From Planctomycetota bacterium (GTDB taxonomy: Bacteria; Planctomycetota; Planctomycetia; Pirellulales; Pirellulaceae): a stretch of DNA of 38,041 nt. The stretch is taken from positions 1 to 38,041 of the forward strand of contig CAUJKE010000184.1 in NCBI GenBank assembly GCA_963205385.1. The letters run 5' to 3'. Positions 15,601 through 26,141 of this stretch are shown here, in pieces. Within the stretch, counting starts at the first letter, position 1. Every line of letters begins with the position of its first letter. Under the pieces are notes generated by a model that saw only the letters and a list, made by a program, of their open reading frames with translations, had not been told where the DNA came from and did no database searches. Made by a program: the position numbers and the translations under genes.

Positions 15601-18239
15601 TCTCTCCGACGCGCGACGACCTTCTTTCGCCACCATCGCCACCGCAAGCTCGCGAACAACACCAGGCCCCACGCCGTGGCACTGATGACCGCGCCGACAT
15701 AGAACATTTGCGGACGATATCGAAAGATAACCGTCTGCCGGCCCGGCGGGAGTAATACACTTAGACAGAGCCGATTAGCGCGATAGACCGTGAGGGGCGT
15801 GCGCGTGCCGGCCGCGCTGATCGTTTCGGCGATCCAATCGGGAGCGTAGGCGGAGTCGACGACAAGCAATCGGGATGCGGAACAGGTGACGTTGAAACTC
15901 ATCGAGTCCGTATCCAAACCAGGCGTCCACGAGACCAAGGTCTCAGACAAGCGTTGTGTGGTGGGCAATCGCGGCGCTTGGCCCGGCCCAAGTTCCAGCA
16001 CAATTTCGTGCGTACGGTGCGGCGACGGACGGATTGACGGAAGCAGCGCCGCTGCTGTCTGCTTCGCCAACGCTTTCGGCGTGCGACATTGCAGTGCCGG
16101 CAGCGTGCGAATTTGAAACACGGGATCAAGGCCGAACTGTGACTCGAACTGCAACTCCGATCGGTCTAAGGCGGAAACACCATCCCAGAAACCTTCCTCG
16201 TCCAACATTGGGCCGAGACGATACCGGATGTTAAAGGTCAGCGGTGACACGTAGGTCGGCGGAAGCGTCAGCCCCTGTTGTCCCTCCAGCGCGATCACAG
16301 CGGCCAAATCCGCCGGCGCCAGACCGGTGCGAGAGTCGAACTTACGCACCCCTTCCAGCAAATGAAAACGCTCCGCCAGGCTCTCGCGCTCCCACGCCAG
16401 ATTGCGCTCCAGAGTAAAACCTGCTCGAAATGGCTGATGCGGGTGCGCCGCGTTTTTCCACTCGCCGCGAAAGATAGTAACCGCCTGCGCTTCGTCCTGC
16501 GGACAGACAGGCGACGGTCGCTCAAGTGCCTCCTGGGGTGAACTGGCAATCATCCACTGCTGCGCCAGCGGAAGCTCGATCGCGGTGAGGAGCAGCAAAA
16601 CTACCGGCCACGCCGAACGCAGTTGGGAGAAATATGTGGACGCGGCGAGACAACCAGCGATGACCGCCGTGTGGAGCAATGCCATGAGGACATCGAAACG
16701 CGCCAGCTGCGGCCGAAACTCGCCAAACGGAAATTCCGGCGGAACTTGTTCCGCGATCCAAGCCCAAAGTTGCGGTACAAAAGCGACGCAGAGCGCCATC
16801 GCAGCACTGAGCGTCAGCAATGCAATCGCCGTGCGTCGCGCCCACCGCGGCCCTTCACTCAGCCGGTCCCACCCCCGCGCCGCCAGGAGCGCGAGTCCCA
16901 GCGACGCCAGGACCATCAGCTTCGCCGGATAGCGAAATTGCGCGTACGTCGGCAGCAGCGTTACGAATAGCCAATACAACCCGCCAACCGGCGCGCCCAC
17001 GACCGGCTTCGCCGGATCGCCGCCGAATAGGCCGCAATGGATTTCGTGCCACGCATAGCCCAGGCCATACACGCCGAGACTACCGACGATTCCCAGCACG
17101 ATGAGCCAGGAAAACCAGCGTGTGGTGACGTCGCTTGTGCGCCGCAGCGAAAAGACCGAGAGCGCCGCCAACAGCGGCAACAGACCCATGTAGTACGATG
17201 GCGTCCAGATGCGCCCTTCCGCGGGAATCGCATTCATCCAGCGGCGATGCTGGGGAAACATTCGCCCGCCGATATTGGGCCAGACGAGCTCCAGCCACCG
17301 CCACGGACCGACACTGAACTCGTAAGCTGTCTCATGATGCGAGCCAGCGAGGGGCGTGTCGAACAAACCGGCGACGACGTCTCGCGTGACTGAAACCTCC
17401 GGCTCACGCAATCCGCGCTGCACTTGTGACGCGAACGTGATCGACTCCCAGACGCTGCGGGGCCGGTCGTAGATCGCGCGCTCACTACGGCTGGACCATT
17501 GCATCGCCGGCAGAATTTGAATCGCCGCCAGGAAAAAAGCGATTCCGCCAGCGGCGCATAACAAGGCGGGACGAGATTGCCCAAGATCCACGCGCGGCTC
17601 GTTCTGTCTCCGCGCATCGCGCCACAACAAGAGTCCATACAGCGCCGCGATCAGCGCCACATGCGCCGCCAACTGCGGATCGCCCCCCAGCACCATCAGC
17701 GCTAGCACCACCGCCAGCCCGACACCCCAGCGGTAGCTGCGGAGCGTGAGCATCCGGTGGGCTGCGAGCACCGCCAGCGGCAGCCAGGCCGCGCCGACGA
17801 GATAGATCGGATTGCAGTACTGAAACAGCACTTGCCCGCCATAGGCGTAACTCAGTGCGCCGGCCGCCGCGCCGACGCGTGAGCAAGCAAACCCGCGGGC
17901 CGTGCGATACAGCAAAATCACCGCGAGTAGCAAATGACCGATGACATACAGATTGACGCGCGTCGTGAACTCCAGCGGCAGCGCGAAGACGAGCTGCCCT
18001 GGATAAAACAGGCTCGCCGTCGGATCGGCATGGATCGGCATGCCCAGTCCATCCAGCGGGCACCACAGCGGAATGCGTCCCGCGGCCCACTGGCTCGACG
18101 TCCATTCCCACAGCGGCCGATAATAGTGGGCGATGTCCCGAAAGCTGAGGACTTCCCGCCGCCACAACACACCGCCAAACAGCCACGCCAACGGCGCGAC
18201 CAGCACCGCATAAATCAAGCATCGCTGGCGAACAAACAT
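15597..18239 (-). CDS. YfhO-family integral membrane protein
   Basis: The product has 880 residues with about a dozen hydrophobic segments in the first two thirds. It begins MFVRQRCLIYAVLVAPLAWL and has FRDIAHYYRPLWEW and IPLWCPLDGLGMPIHADP, the conserved first loop of YfhO-like proteins. A large extracytoplasmic domain follows (about 580-840) ending in YAPDWIAETISAAG, YRANRLCLSVLLPPGRQTVI and FRYRP, then a last membrane segment. Family members are linked to glycosylation of lipoteichoic acid or other surface polymers, probably as GT-C-like enzymes. The ATG at 18239 is preferred to a TTG at 18260, which lies only two codons after an in-frame TGA. Neither start has a clear Shine-Dalgarno site. 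Confidence 0.85.
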   Translation of the reverse strand: MFVRQRCLIYAVLVAPLAWLFGGVLWRREVLSFRDIAHYYRPLWEWTSSQWAAGRIPLWCPLDGLGMPIHADPTASLFYPGQLVFALPLEFTTRVNLYVIGHLLLAVILLYRTARGFACSRVGAAAGALSYAYGGQVLFQYCNPIYLVGAAWLPLAVLAAHRMLTLRSYRWGVGLAVVLALMVLGGDPQLAAHVALIAALYGLLLWRDARRQNEPRVDLGQSRPALLCAAGGIAFFLAAIQILPAMQWSSRSERAIYDRPRSVWESITFASQVQRGLREPEVSVTRDVVAGLFDTPLAGSHHETAYEFSVGPWRWLELVWPNIGGRMFPQHRRWMNAIPAEGRIWTPSYYMGLLPLLAALSVFSLRRTSDVTTRWFSWLIVLGIVGSLGVYGLGYAWHEIHCGLFGGDPAKPVVGAPVGGLYWLFVTLLPTYAQFRYPAKLMVLASLGLALLAARGWDRLSEGPRWARRTAIALLTLSAAMALCVAFVPQLWAWIAEQVPPEFPFGEFRPQLARFDVLMALLHTAVIAGCLAASTYFSQLRSAWPVVLLLLTAIELPLAQQWMIASSPQEALERPSPVCPQDEAQAVTIFRGEWKNAAHPHQPFRAGFTLERNLAWERESLAERFHLLEGVRKFDSRTGLAPADLAAVIALEGQQGLTLPPTYVSPLTFNIRYRLGPMLDEEGFWDGVSALDRSELQFESQFGLDPVFQIRTLPALQCRTPKALAKQTAAALLPSIRPSPHRTHEIVLELGPGQAPRLPTTQRLSETLVSWTPGLDTDSMSFNVTCSASRLLVVDSAYAPDWIAETISAAGTRTPLTVYRANRLCLSVLLPPGRQTVIFRYRPQMFYVGAVISATAWGLVLFASLRWRWWRKKVVARRRD

Positions 18240-18293
18240 GAACAGGCCACGAGAAGCCAAAGGTCACACGCACAAGACCTGCTTCATCGTAAC

Positions 18294-18548
18294 TCAGGCG
18301 CCGCCTAGAGGCGAGGCTTGGAGCATCGCCCGCGCCTTGCGCCACAGGAGCAGCCACTCGCGGTCGAGGTCCGCGCGCAGCGCGGATAGATCGGCTGCGA
18401 CCACCACGACGCTCACGTCATCGCGCTCGCCAACCGAACTGCCGTCCCCCTCTGCGGCTTCGACGAGCGAACAGGGCGCGCACCAACACTCCTCGAACCC
18501 TTCGTGTTCGACTTCGATATAACCGACGAATTCGGGAGCAAGCAGCAT
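18294..18548 (-). CDS. Small uncharacterised acidic protein
   Basis: An 84-codon frame starting MLLAPEFVGYIEVEHEG, between the FHA-like gene and the YfhO gene on the same strand. It is acidic in the first half, followed by a hydrophobic strand DDVSVVVVAADLS and an amphipathic helix LREWLLLW-like region (about 58-75). GGAAC lies 9 bases before the ATG. I recognise no family. Its placement in a same-strand run, and a plausible composition, favour a real gene, but overlapping frames exist and the call is tentative. Confidence 0.45.
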   Translation of the reverse strand: MLLAPEFVGYIEVEHEGFEECWCAPCSLVEAAEGDGSSVGERDDVSVVVVAADLSALRADLDREWLLLWRKARAMLQASPLGGA

Positions 18549-18611
18549 GCGTTTACGTTCCGTTTCCCTCGCGGGGTTGATGGCGTGAGCATTTGGTTTG
18601 GCCAGCGCCTG

Positions 18612-19145
18612 TCAGGCAATCGCGCGGCGGGGGAATCGTTCGGCGGCTGGCAGCAGCGGCATTAGCGGCCGGAGCGGGGCCGGCAAGTCGCACAGCAAAA
18701 GCTGCGTTTGCGCCCATTCCAGATCCCAATGCACGTCCGTCTCCAGCGAATCCGCTGACATTTCGTGGGCGTGCTCGTCATCGTCGCTGCCCGTTTGCCC
18801 GTGCACGTGCAGCAGGAACTCGTAGGCGCCCAGTTGCATCCGGTCGCCGCTGCGCACGCGCCGCGACTCCACGCGCTGGCGGTTGACGCACAACTCCGGT
18901 CCTTCGCCCAAATGCCGTAGCGAAATGCCGTCCAGCCGCACATACAAATAAGTATGCACCGCGGGGAAGAGCGGATCGCCCAGCACCAGGTCGCAATCGT
19001 CCGCGGCGCCAATCAAGAACACCGGGCTACGGACGTGGCGCAACTTGCGATGGGCGTTGCCGCGGAGAATCTCCAGCGTCACTTGTGGCAAACCTTGCCG
19101 GTAATGCGGACCGCGCAAAGCTTGAGGAGCATCGAGTTCTTTCAC
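18612..19145 (-). CDS. FHA-like domain protein
   Basis: The product of about 177 residues has one domain resembling a forkhead-associated fold (about 30-115): SPVFLIGAADDCDLVLGDPL corresponds to the GRxxDCDLVL strand pair, VHTYLYVRLDG to the SRxHAxL strand, and VESRRVRSGDRMQLGAYEF to the final strands. The Ser that normally contacts phosphothreonine is replaced by Pro in LFPAVH, so phosphopeptide binding is uncertain. The C-terminal 60 residues are an unknown extension. I chose GTG at 19145 because GAGAG lies 9-13 bases upstream; a GTG at 19202 would add 19 residues. A Ser/Thr kinase is encoded 13 kb away, without direct linkage. Confidence 0.65.
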   Translation of the reverse strand: MKELDAPQALRGPHYRQGLPQVTLEILRGNAHRKLRHVRSPVFLIGAADDCDLVLGDPLFPAVHTYLYVRLDGISLRHLGEGPELCVNRQRVESRRVRSGDRMQLGAYEFLLHVHGQTGSDDDEHAHEMSADSLETDVHWDLEWAQTQLLLCDLPAPLRPLMPLLPAAERFPRRAIA

Positions 19146-19340
19146 AGATGGCTTTCTCTCAGAGTCGGAACAGCGCGAGCAACACGTCGCCTTGAGCGAC
19201 ACTTCTATCTTCGGCCTGCGCGCGCCATGGAGTCCAAAGCTTCACGCGCCATGACGACAGAATTAAGCCCCGCGAGCGCGCGGTGAGTTGCAACAGAGAA
19301 AATAGAGCGGCGCCAAACGAGCAGGCACATTCTCTTATAA

Positions 19341-19436
19341 GGGGCGATCGATCAATAAGTTTCCGATTCTCACGCCGTCCAAAAGATCACGACCCCATCC
19401 GCCTTGTGCAGATGGTGAGCTAGTAGCCGGACGCCC
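19341..19436. repeat. Dispersed ~100-base repeat, copy B
   Basis: Matches copy A (13481-13583) at 54 of the first 60 bases. It fills the space directly after the atpC stop codon, ending at 19436. Relative to its neighbour gene it lies in the opposite orientation to copy A. The rest of the 290-base gap to the FHA-like gene shows nothing clear. Confidence 0.7.
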
Positions 19437-19838
19437 TTAACGGCGGCTGGCGACGCGGATTTGCGCGCGGGCTTGATTGATTTGACGCTCGCGCACCGCT
19501 TGCAAATCGTCGGTCGGGGCGTGGCGTTGCACGGCGGCGCTGAGTTGTTCCTCCGCGGCTTGCAGATCAAGTCGTTCCGCGGGAATGGCCCGATTGGTGA
19601 GGACCGAGACGACATTATCCGCGATCTGCACGAACCCGCCATCGACGTAATAAGTCAAGGTCTTACTGCCGGCTTGCCGGATGCGCAGCTCGCCATAGCC
19701 CAGCCGGCCGATGAGCGGACTGCGTCCCGGGAGTACGCCGAGTTCGCCATCGAACAGCGGGAGCGCCACAAACTCGACCGCTTCATCAAAGACGGTCGCT
19801 TCCGGCGTGACGACAAGACACATAAGCTGCTGGGCCAT
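19437..19838 (-). CDS. atpC: ATP synthase F1 subunit epsilon
   Basis: Epsilon is the small central-stalk subunit that couples the c-ring to gamma and can inhibit ATP hydrolysis. The 133-residue product has the N-terminal beta-sandwich (MAQQLMCLVVTPEATVFDEA, FDGELGVLPGRSPLIGRLG, YYVDGGFVQIADNVVSVL) and a C-terminal helical hairpin ending AQIRVASRR. It is the last gene of the atp operon, 19 bases after atpD. No terminator hairpin is evident; a repeat follows immediately. Confidence 0.95.
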   Translation of the reverse strand: MAQQLMCLVVTPEATVFDEAVEFVALPLFDGELGVLPGRSPLIGRLGYGELRIRQAGSKTLTYYVDGGFVQIADNVVSVLTNRAIPAERLDLQAAEEQLSAAVQRHAPTDDLQAVRERQINQARAQIRVASRR

Positions 19839-19857
19839 GATTCTTTAACCTTTCCGG

Positions 19858-21351
<1,494 letters not shown>

Positions 21352-22245
21352 TTAGCCTGAAAGGGCTTCGGCCCCGCCGATGATTTCCATGATTTCGCCT
21401 GTAATCTGCGACTGGCGGGCGCGGTTGTATTCGCTGCTGAGCTGCTTGATCATGTCGGAAGCGGCTTCCGTCGCCGCCTTCATCGCGACGCGGCGGGCGA
21501 TCTGTTCGCTCACGGCGGCGTCGAGGAAGCATTTGAAGAGCTTCACCTTGAAGCTCATGGGGACGACCTCTTCCAAAATGCTTTCCGCCGACGGCAAAAA
21601 TTCGTACATCGTGCCGGCCGGCTTCTTCGTCTTCTCCGCGCCGGCGGCGGCGTCGATATCGAGACCGCCGAGCGGGAGCAGCGTCTCCACCACCGGCTCC
21701 TGCCGGGCAGCGTTGATGAACCGGGTATAAGCGACGTCCAGCCGGTCCAGCTTGCCGGCGGCGAAATCGGCCAGGTAACGATCGGCAATCTCTTCGACTT
21801 CGTCGAACTTGGGTTGATCGTCGAACTGGGTGTACGTGCGATCGATGTTGACGTTGCGGAACTTGAGTAAGGCGATGCCCCGTTTACCGCTCACTTCGAC
21901 TTTGAGATTAGGAATCGTTTCCTTGAGTTCATGATAGCGGGCGGCGCCGGCGCGAATCACCGCGCCGTTATATCCGCCGCAAAGACCGCGATTCGCGGTG
22001 AGCACGAGCAGCGCGGCGTGTTCGGTCTTCTCGCGAGCTTCGAGCAACGGATGCGAGACGGCGAGCCCCGCATGCGCCAAATCCGCGACCACCTGCGTGA
22101 TCCGCCTGGTGTACGCGGTCGCGGCGCTGGCGCGATCCATGGCCTTCTTGAACCGCGCAGTCGCGATCAGTTCCATGGTCCGCGTGATTTTGCGGATGTT
22201 CCGGATCGACTTACGACGTTTATCGAGGGCGCGGGCTTTAGCCAT
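21352..22245 (-). CDS. atpG: ATP synthase F1 subunit gamma
   Basis: Gamma is the rotating shaft of F1. The 297-residue product starts MAKARALDKRRKSIRNIRKI, with the conserved N-terminal helix (TRTMELIATARFKKA), the TANRGLCGGYN segment, and the C-terminal helix MKAATEAASDMIKQL followed by YNRARQSQITGEIMEI. An insertion of about 20 residues near DIDAAAGAEKTKKPAG is typical of the variable middle region. It begins a single base after the stop codon of the DUF4870 gene, so the two are probably translationally coupled. Confidence 0.97.
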   Translation of the reverse strand: MAKARALDKRRKSIRNIRKITRTMELIATARFKKAMDRASAATAYTRRITQVVADLAHAGLAVSHPLLEAREKTEHAALLVLTANRGLCGGYNGAVIRAGAARYHELKETIPNLKVEVSGKRGIALLKFRNVNIDRTYTQFDDQPKFDEVEEIADRYLADFAAGKLDRLDVAYTRFINAARQEPVVETLLPLGGLDIDAAAGAEKTKKPAGTMYEFLPSAESILEEVVPMSFKVKLFKCFLDAAVSEQIARRVAMKAATEAASDMIKQLSSEYNRARQSQITGEIMEIIGGAEALSG

Positions 22246-22246
22246 G

Positions 22247-22642
22247 TTACTTAATCAATCGAATCGTATAGGGATACCGATACCAGACACCCTTGTTGGC
22301 TTCCATCGCGGCGATGATCTGGTACACGATGGCGACGATCGCGACCACGGGCGCGAGCACAATGCCCACGCAGGTGGCACAACAAATCACAATGACAATC
22401 AGCACCGCGATTTGAAAATTCAGCGACTCCTTCGCCTGGTCGCTCACGAACTCCGACTTTTCCTTGTACATCATCCAGACCACGAGCGGCCCCAAAAACG
22501 GCAGCGCGACCAACCCGGCAATCAGCGGCGAAATGTGAGCGAGCATTCCCCACGTCCGCTCCTCTTCGGTCAATCCCGCGGACGACGTCACCGGCTTTTG
22601 CGGCGGGACACTTCCAGGGTCGTAGGGATTGGCATCACTCAT
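22247..22642 (-). CDS. DUF4870 membrane protein inside the atp operon
   Basis: This 131-residue protein begins MSDANPYDPGSVPPQ and continues with the DUF4870 pattern: a cytoplasmic TEEERTWGMLAHISPLIAGL entry helix, KSEFVSDQAKESLNFQI, and two or three hydrophobic helices ending VYQIIAAMEANKG. The family (Tic20-like fold) has no firm function. It lies 63 bases after atpA and one base before atpG, which strongly suggests cotranscription with the ATP synthase. A role in assembly or regulation of the complex is inference from position only. A start 8 codons earlier (22666) is possible. Confidence 0.85.
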   Translation of the reverse strand: MSDANPYDPGSVPPQKPVTSSAGLTEEERTWGMLAHISPLIAGLVALPFLGPLVVWMMYKEKSEFVSDQAKESLNFQIAVLIVIVICCATCVGIVLAPVVAIVAIVYQIIAAMEANKGVWYRYPYTIRLIK

Positions 22643-22705
22643 GGTTTCGCTGTTCCAGCAGGACATGCCCGCGAGCGCATCTGAACGCGCGTCGGGCGAG
22701 TCAAC

Positions 22706-24223
<1,518 letters not shown>

Positions 24224-24279
24224 ATTGAGTCTCGCAAGCCTGTCTGTCGGCTAATGGTTACACGCGGTCGCGAATAAGT

Positions 24280-24933
24280 TTAGGGGTTGCTGCTACGTTG
24301 TTCGCTGTCCACTCCGACGAAGCGCCCCAGCGATTGGCGAATCTTCTGTTCGGTATGTTCGAGGGCGACGGTGCGCATCTTTTGCAACTGTGTCGCCAGG
24401 CTGCTGTCATAGACCGTGTCGCCCACGCGCACGACCAATCCGCCGAGCAGATCGGGGGCGACGCTCGTGTTGATAATCACCTGCTTGCCGAGCATCGCCA
24501 CGAGTTTCGCGTCGATTGTTTCGAGCAATTGGTTGCTGATGGGGGCCGCCGTGGTGACGAACACCTCCACGCGCCCGCGGAGCTGGTTCAGTCGCTTCTT
24601 GGCGGCGTTCAGAATCGGCCCGATGGACGATAGCCGATGATGGCGCGACAACACCTTAAGAAAGTTGAGGAGTTGCTCCGACATCCGCCCACGGAAGGCT
24701 TTATCCAACAGCGCGAGTTTGTCGTCGTGCGACACGCGCAGCGAAAACAGCGTCTCGCGCAGCGCAGGCAACTTGTTCAGCACATCCTCGACGAGCGACT
24801 CAAACTCCGCCACAACGGCGTCGCTCGTGCCGGTCTTCTCCGTCGCGCCAAGCAGCGCTTTGGCGTAGACTTCTCCCAGGTGCTCTTGCCCGGGATCGAA
24901 GCGCGTGCTGATGTTTTCGGCGTGTTCGGCCAT
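24280..24933 (-). CDS. atpH: ATP synthase F1 subunit delta
   Basis: Delta links the top of F1 to the b-subunit stator. The 217-residue product is slightly longer than usual, through an N-terminal extension of about 15 residues (MAEHAENISTRFDPGQ). The core has VYAKALLGATEK, the helical domain with LDKAFRGRMSEQLLNFLKVL, and the C-terminal APDLLGGLVVRVGDTVYDSS motif typical of the family. It lies between atpF and atpA, 15 bases after atpF. Confidence 0.94.
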   Translation of the reverse strand: MAEHAENISTRFDPGQEHLGEVYAKALLGATEKTGTSDAVVAEFESLVEDVLNKLPALRETLFSLRVSHDDKLALLDKAFRGRMSEQLLNFLKVLSRHHRLSSIGPILNAAKKRLNQLRGRVEVFVTTAAPISNQLLETIDAKLVAMLGKQVIINTSVAPDLLGGLVVRVGDTVYDSSLATQLQKMRTVALEHTEQKIRQSLGRFVGVDSEQRSSNP

Positions 24934-24948
24934 GGAAATCGTTCGTAA

Positions 24949-25737
24949 TTAGTTGTTCTGAAAGCGATTCAGCGACTCGGCGATGAGCTGCTGATGATCG
25001 GCGGCTTTCACTTCGCGGCGAATAATCTTGCCGGCCAAATCGACCGCCGTATCGACGCTCTTGGCGGCGATTTCGTGCAAGGCGGTGTTCTTCGCCTGCT
25101 CGATGTCGGCCACCGCCCGCTCGCGTTGACGTTCGGCCGAGGCTTCCGCGTCGGCTTGGATTTTCGCCGCGACTTCTTCCGCCGACTTGCGGGCGTCTCC
25201 CACGATCTTGCCCGCCTCTTCCTGCGCGGCGAGCAATTTCGCTTCGTACTGCTGCAACTGCCTGGCGGCCGTCTCCGACGCCGCTTTGGCATCGTCGAGC
25301 ATCTTGGCGATGGACGACTCGCGGTGGTCGAGCGCCTTGGCGATCGGCCCCCACGCGAACTTCCAGAGCAAGGCCATCAAGAGCGCGAAGACGATAAACG
25401 TGTAGATCGAGAGATCAAAACGCGTAAATTCTTCCGGCCGCTCGAGCATATCGGTCGCGTTGCCGTGACCGATATCGAACTTTTGAGCGGCGCTCTCAGG
25501 GGCGTGTGCATCGCTGGCGTGCGCGTCCTTTTCATGTGCCTCCGCGGCATGGTTGTCGGCGGGATCCACGGCTTCCGCCAGTTTCTCGACGGCGGCTTTC
25601 GCCTCCGCCGCGGCCTTCTCTTCCGGCGCGTCCTGCGCGAGCGCAGGCGAGGACGAATACATTACAGACCCGACAACCACTCCCAGCAGCAGACTGCCGA
25701 GCAAGCTAGTGACATTGCGCGTTAGCACGGACTTCAC
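24949..25737 (-). CDS. atpF: ATP synthase Fo subunit b with exported N-terminal extension
   Basis: Subunit b is the peripheral stalk. The 262-residue product is about 100 residues longer than typical. It opens with a likely signal peptide (1-34, ending SSSPALA), then an Ala/Glu-rich segment and a His-rich stretch, NHAAEAHEKDAHASDAHAPE (62-81). The single membrane helix follows (about 109-128), then the long charged coiled coil that ends IIRREVKAADHQQLIAESL. The start is GTG. The extension must face the periplasm. Many long stator forms exist, but a His-rich extracytoplasmic part on b is uncommon in my knowledge; metal binding is only a possibility. Confidence 0.92.
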   Translation of the reverse strand: MKSVLTRNVTSLLGSLLLGVVVGSVMYSSSPALAQDAPEEKAAAEAKAAVEKLAEAVDPADNHAAEAHEKDAHASDAHAPESAAQKFDIGHGNATDMLERPEEFTRFDLSIYTFIVFALLMALLWKFAWGPIAKALDHRESSIAKMLDDAKAASETAARQLQQYEAKLLAAQEEAGKIVGDARKSAEEVAAKIQADAEASAERQRERAVADIEQAKNTALHEIAAKSVDTAVDLAGKIIRREVKAADHQQLIAESLNRFQNN

Positions 25738-25778
25738 CTATCCCATTGCAGGTACGAATTGGCTCTCACTGCCAAACA

Positions 25779-26075
25779 CTAAACGGCTGAGAAGCAAATG
25801 AAGAGCGCGAAGAAGGTGAAACCCTCGATGAGCGCGGCCGCGATAATCATGGCCGTTTGGATGCTGCCTGCCACTTCAGGCTGACGAGCCATGCTCTCCA
25901 GCGCCGAGCTCGCCAGCTTGCCGATGCCGTAGGCAGCGCCGATGGTGACGAGGCCCGCACCAAACGAAGCCGAGAAGCTGATCAGCGGGGTCGCCGCATC
26001 TTGGGCCATGACCGATGTCGCACCCAACAACAAGGCCGCGATGGCCAGACCGAAAACCTTGGCAAACTTGTTCAC
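25779..26075 (-). CDS. atpE: ATP synthase Fo subunit c with signal peptide
   Basis: Subunit c forms the rotating ring. The 98-residue product has an N-terminal segment (1-24, ending SVMA) that looks like a cleavable signal peptide, then two membrane helices joined by the conserved ARQPE loop (63-67). The ion-binding carboxylate is Glu 84 in ALIEGFTFF. The position that holds Gln in sodium-binding rings (12 residues before RQPE) is Ile 51, and no Ser/Thr follows Glu 84, so proton coupling is more likely than sodium. The start is GTG, with AGGAG 9 bases upstream. Confidence 0.95.
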   Translation of the reverse strand: MNKFAKVFGLAIAALLLGATSVMAQDAATPLISFSASFGAGLVTIGAAYGIGKLASSALESMARQPEVAGSIQTAMIIAAALIEGFTFFALFICFSAV

Positions 26076-26141
26076 GGAACGAATCTCCTGAAGACTGAAA
26101 GTAACTACGGTGGAACCCTATTCGTCGCGAAGGCCACGCAC

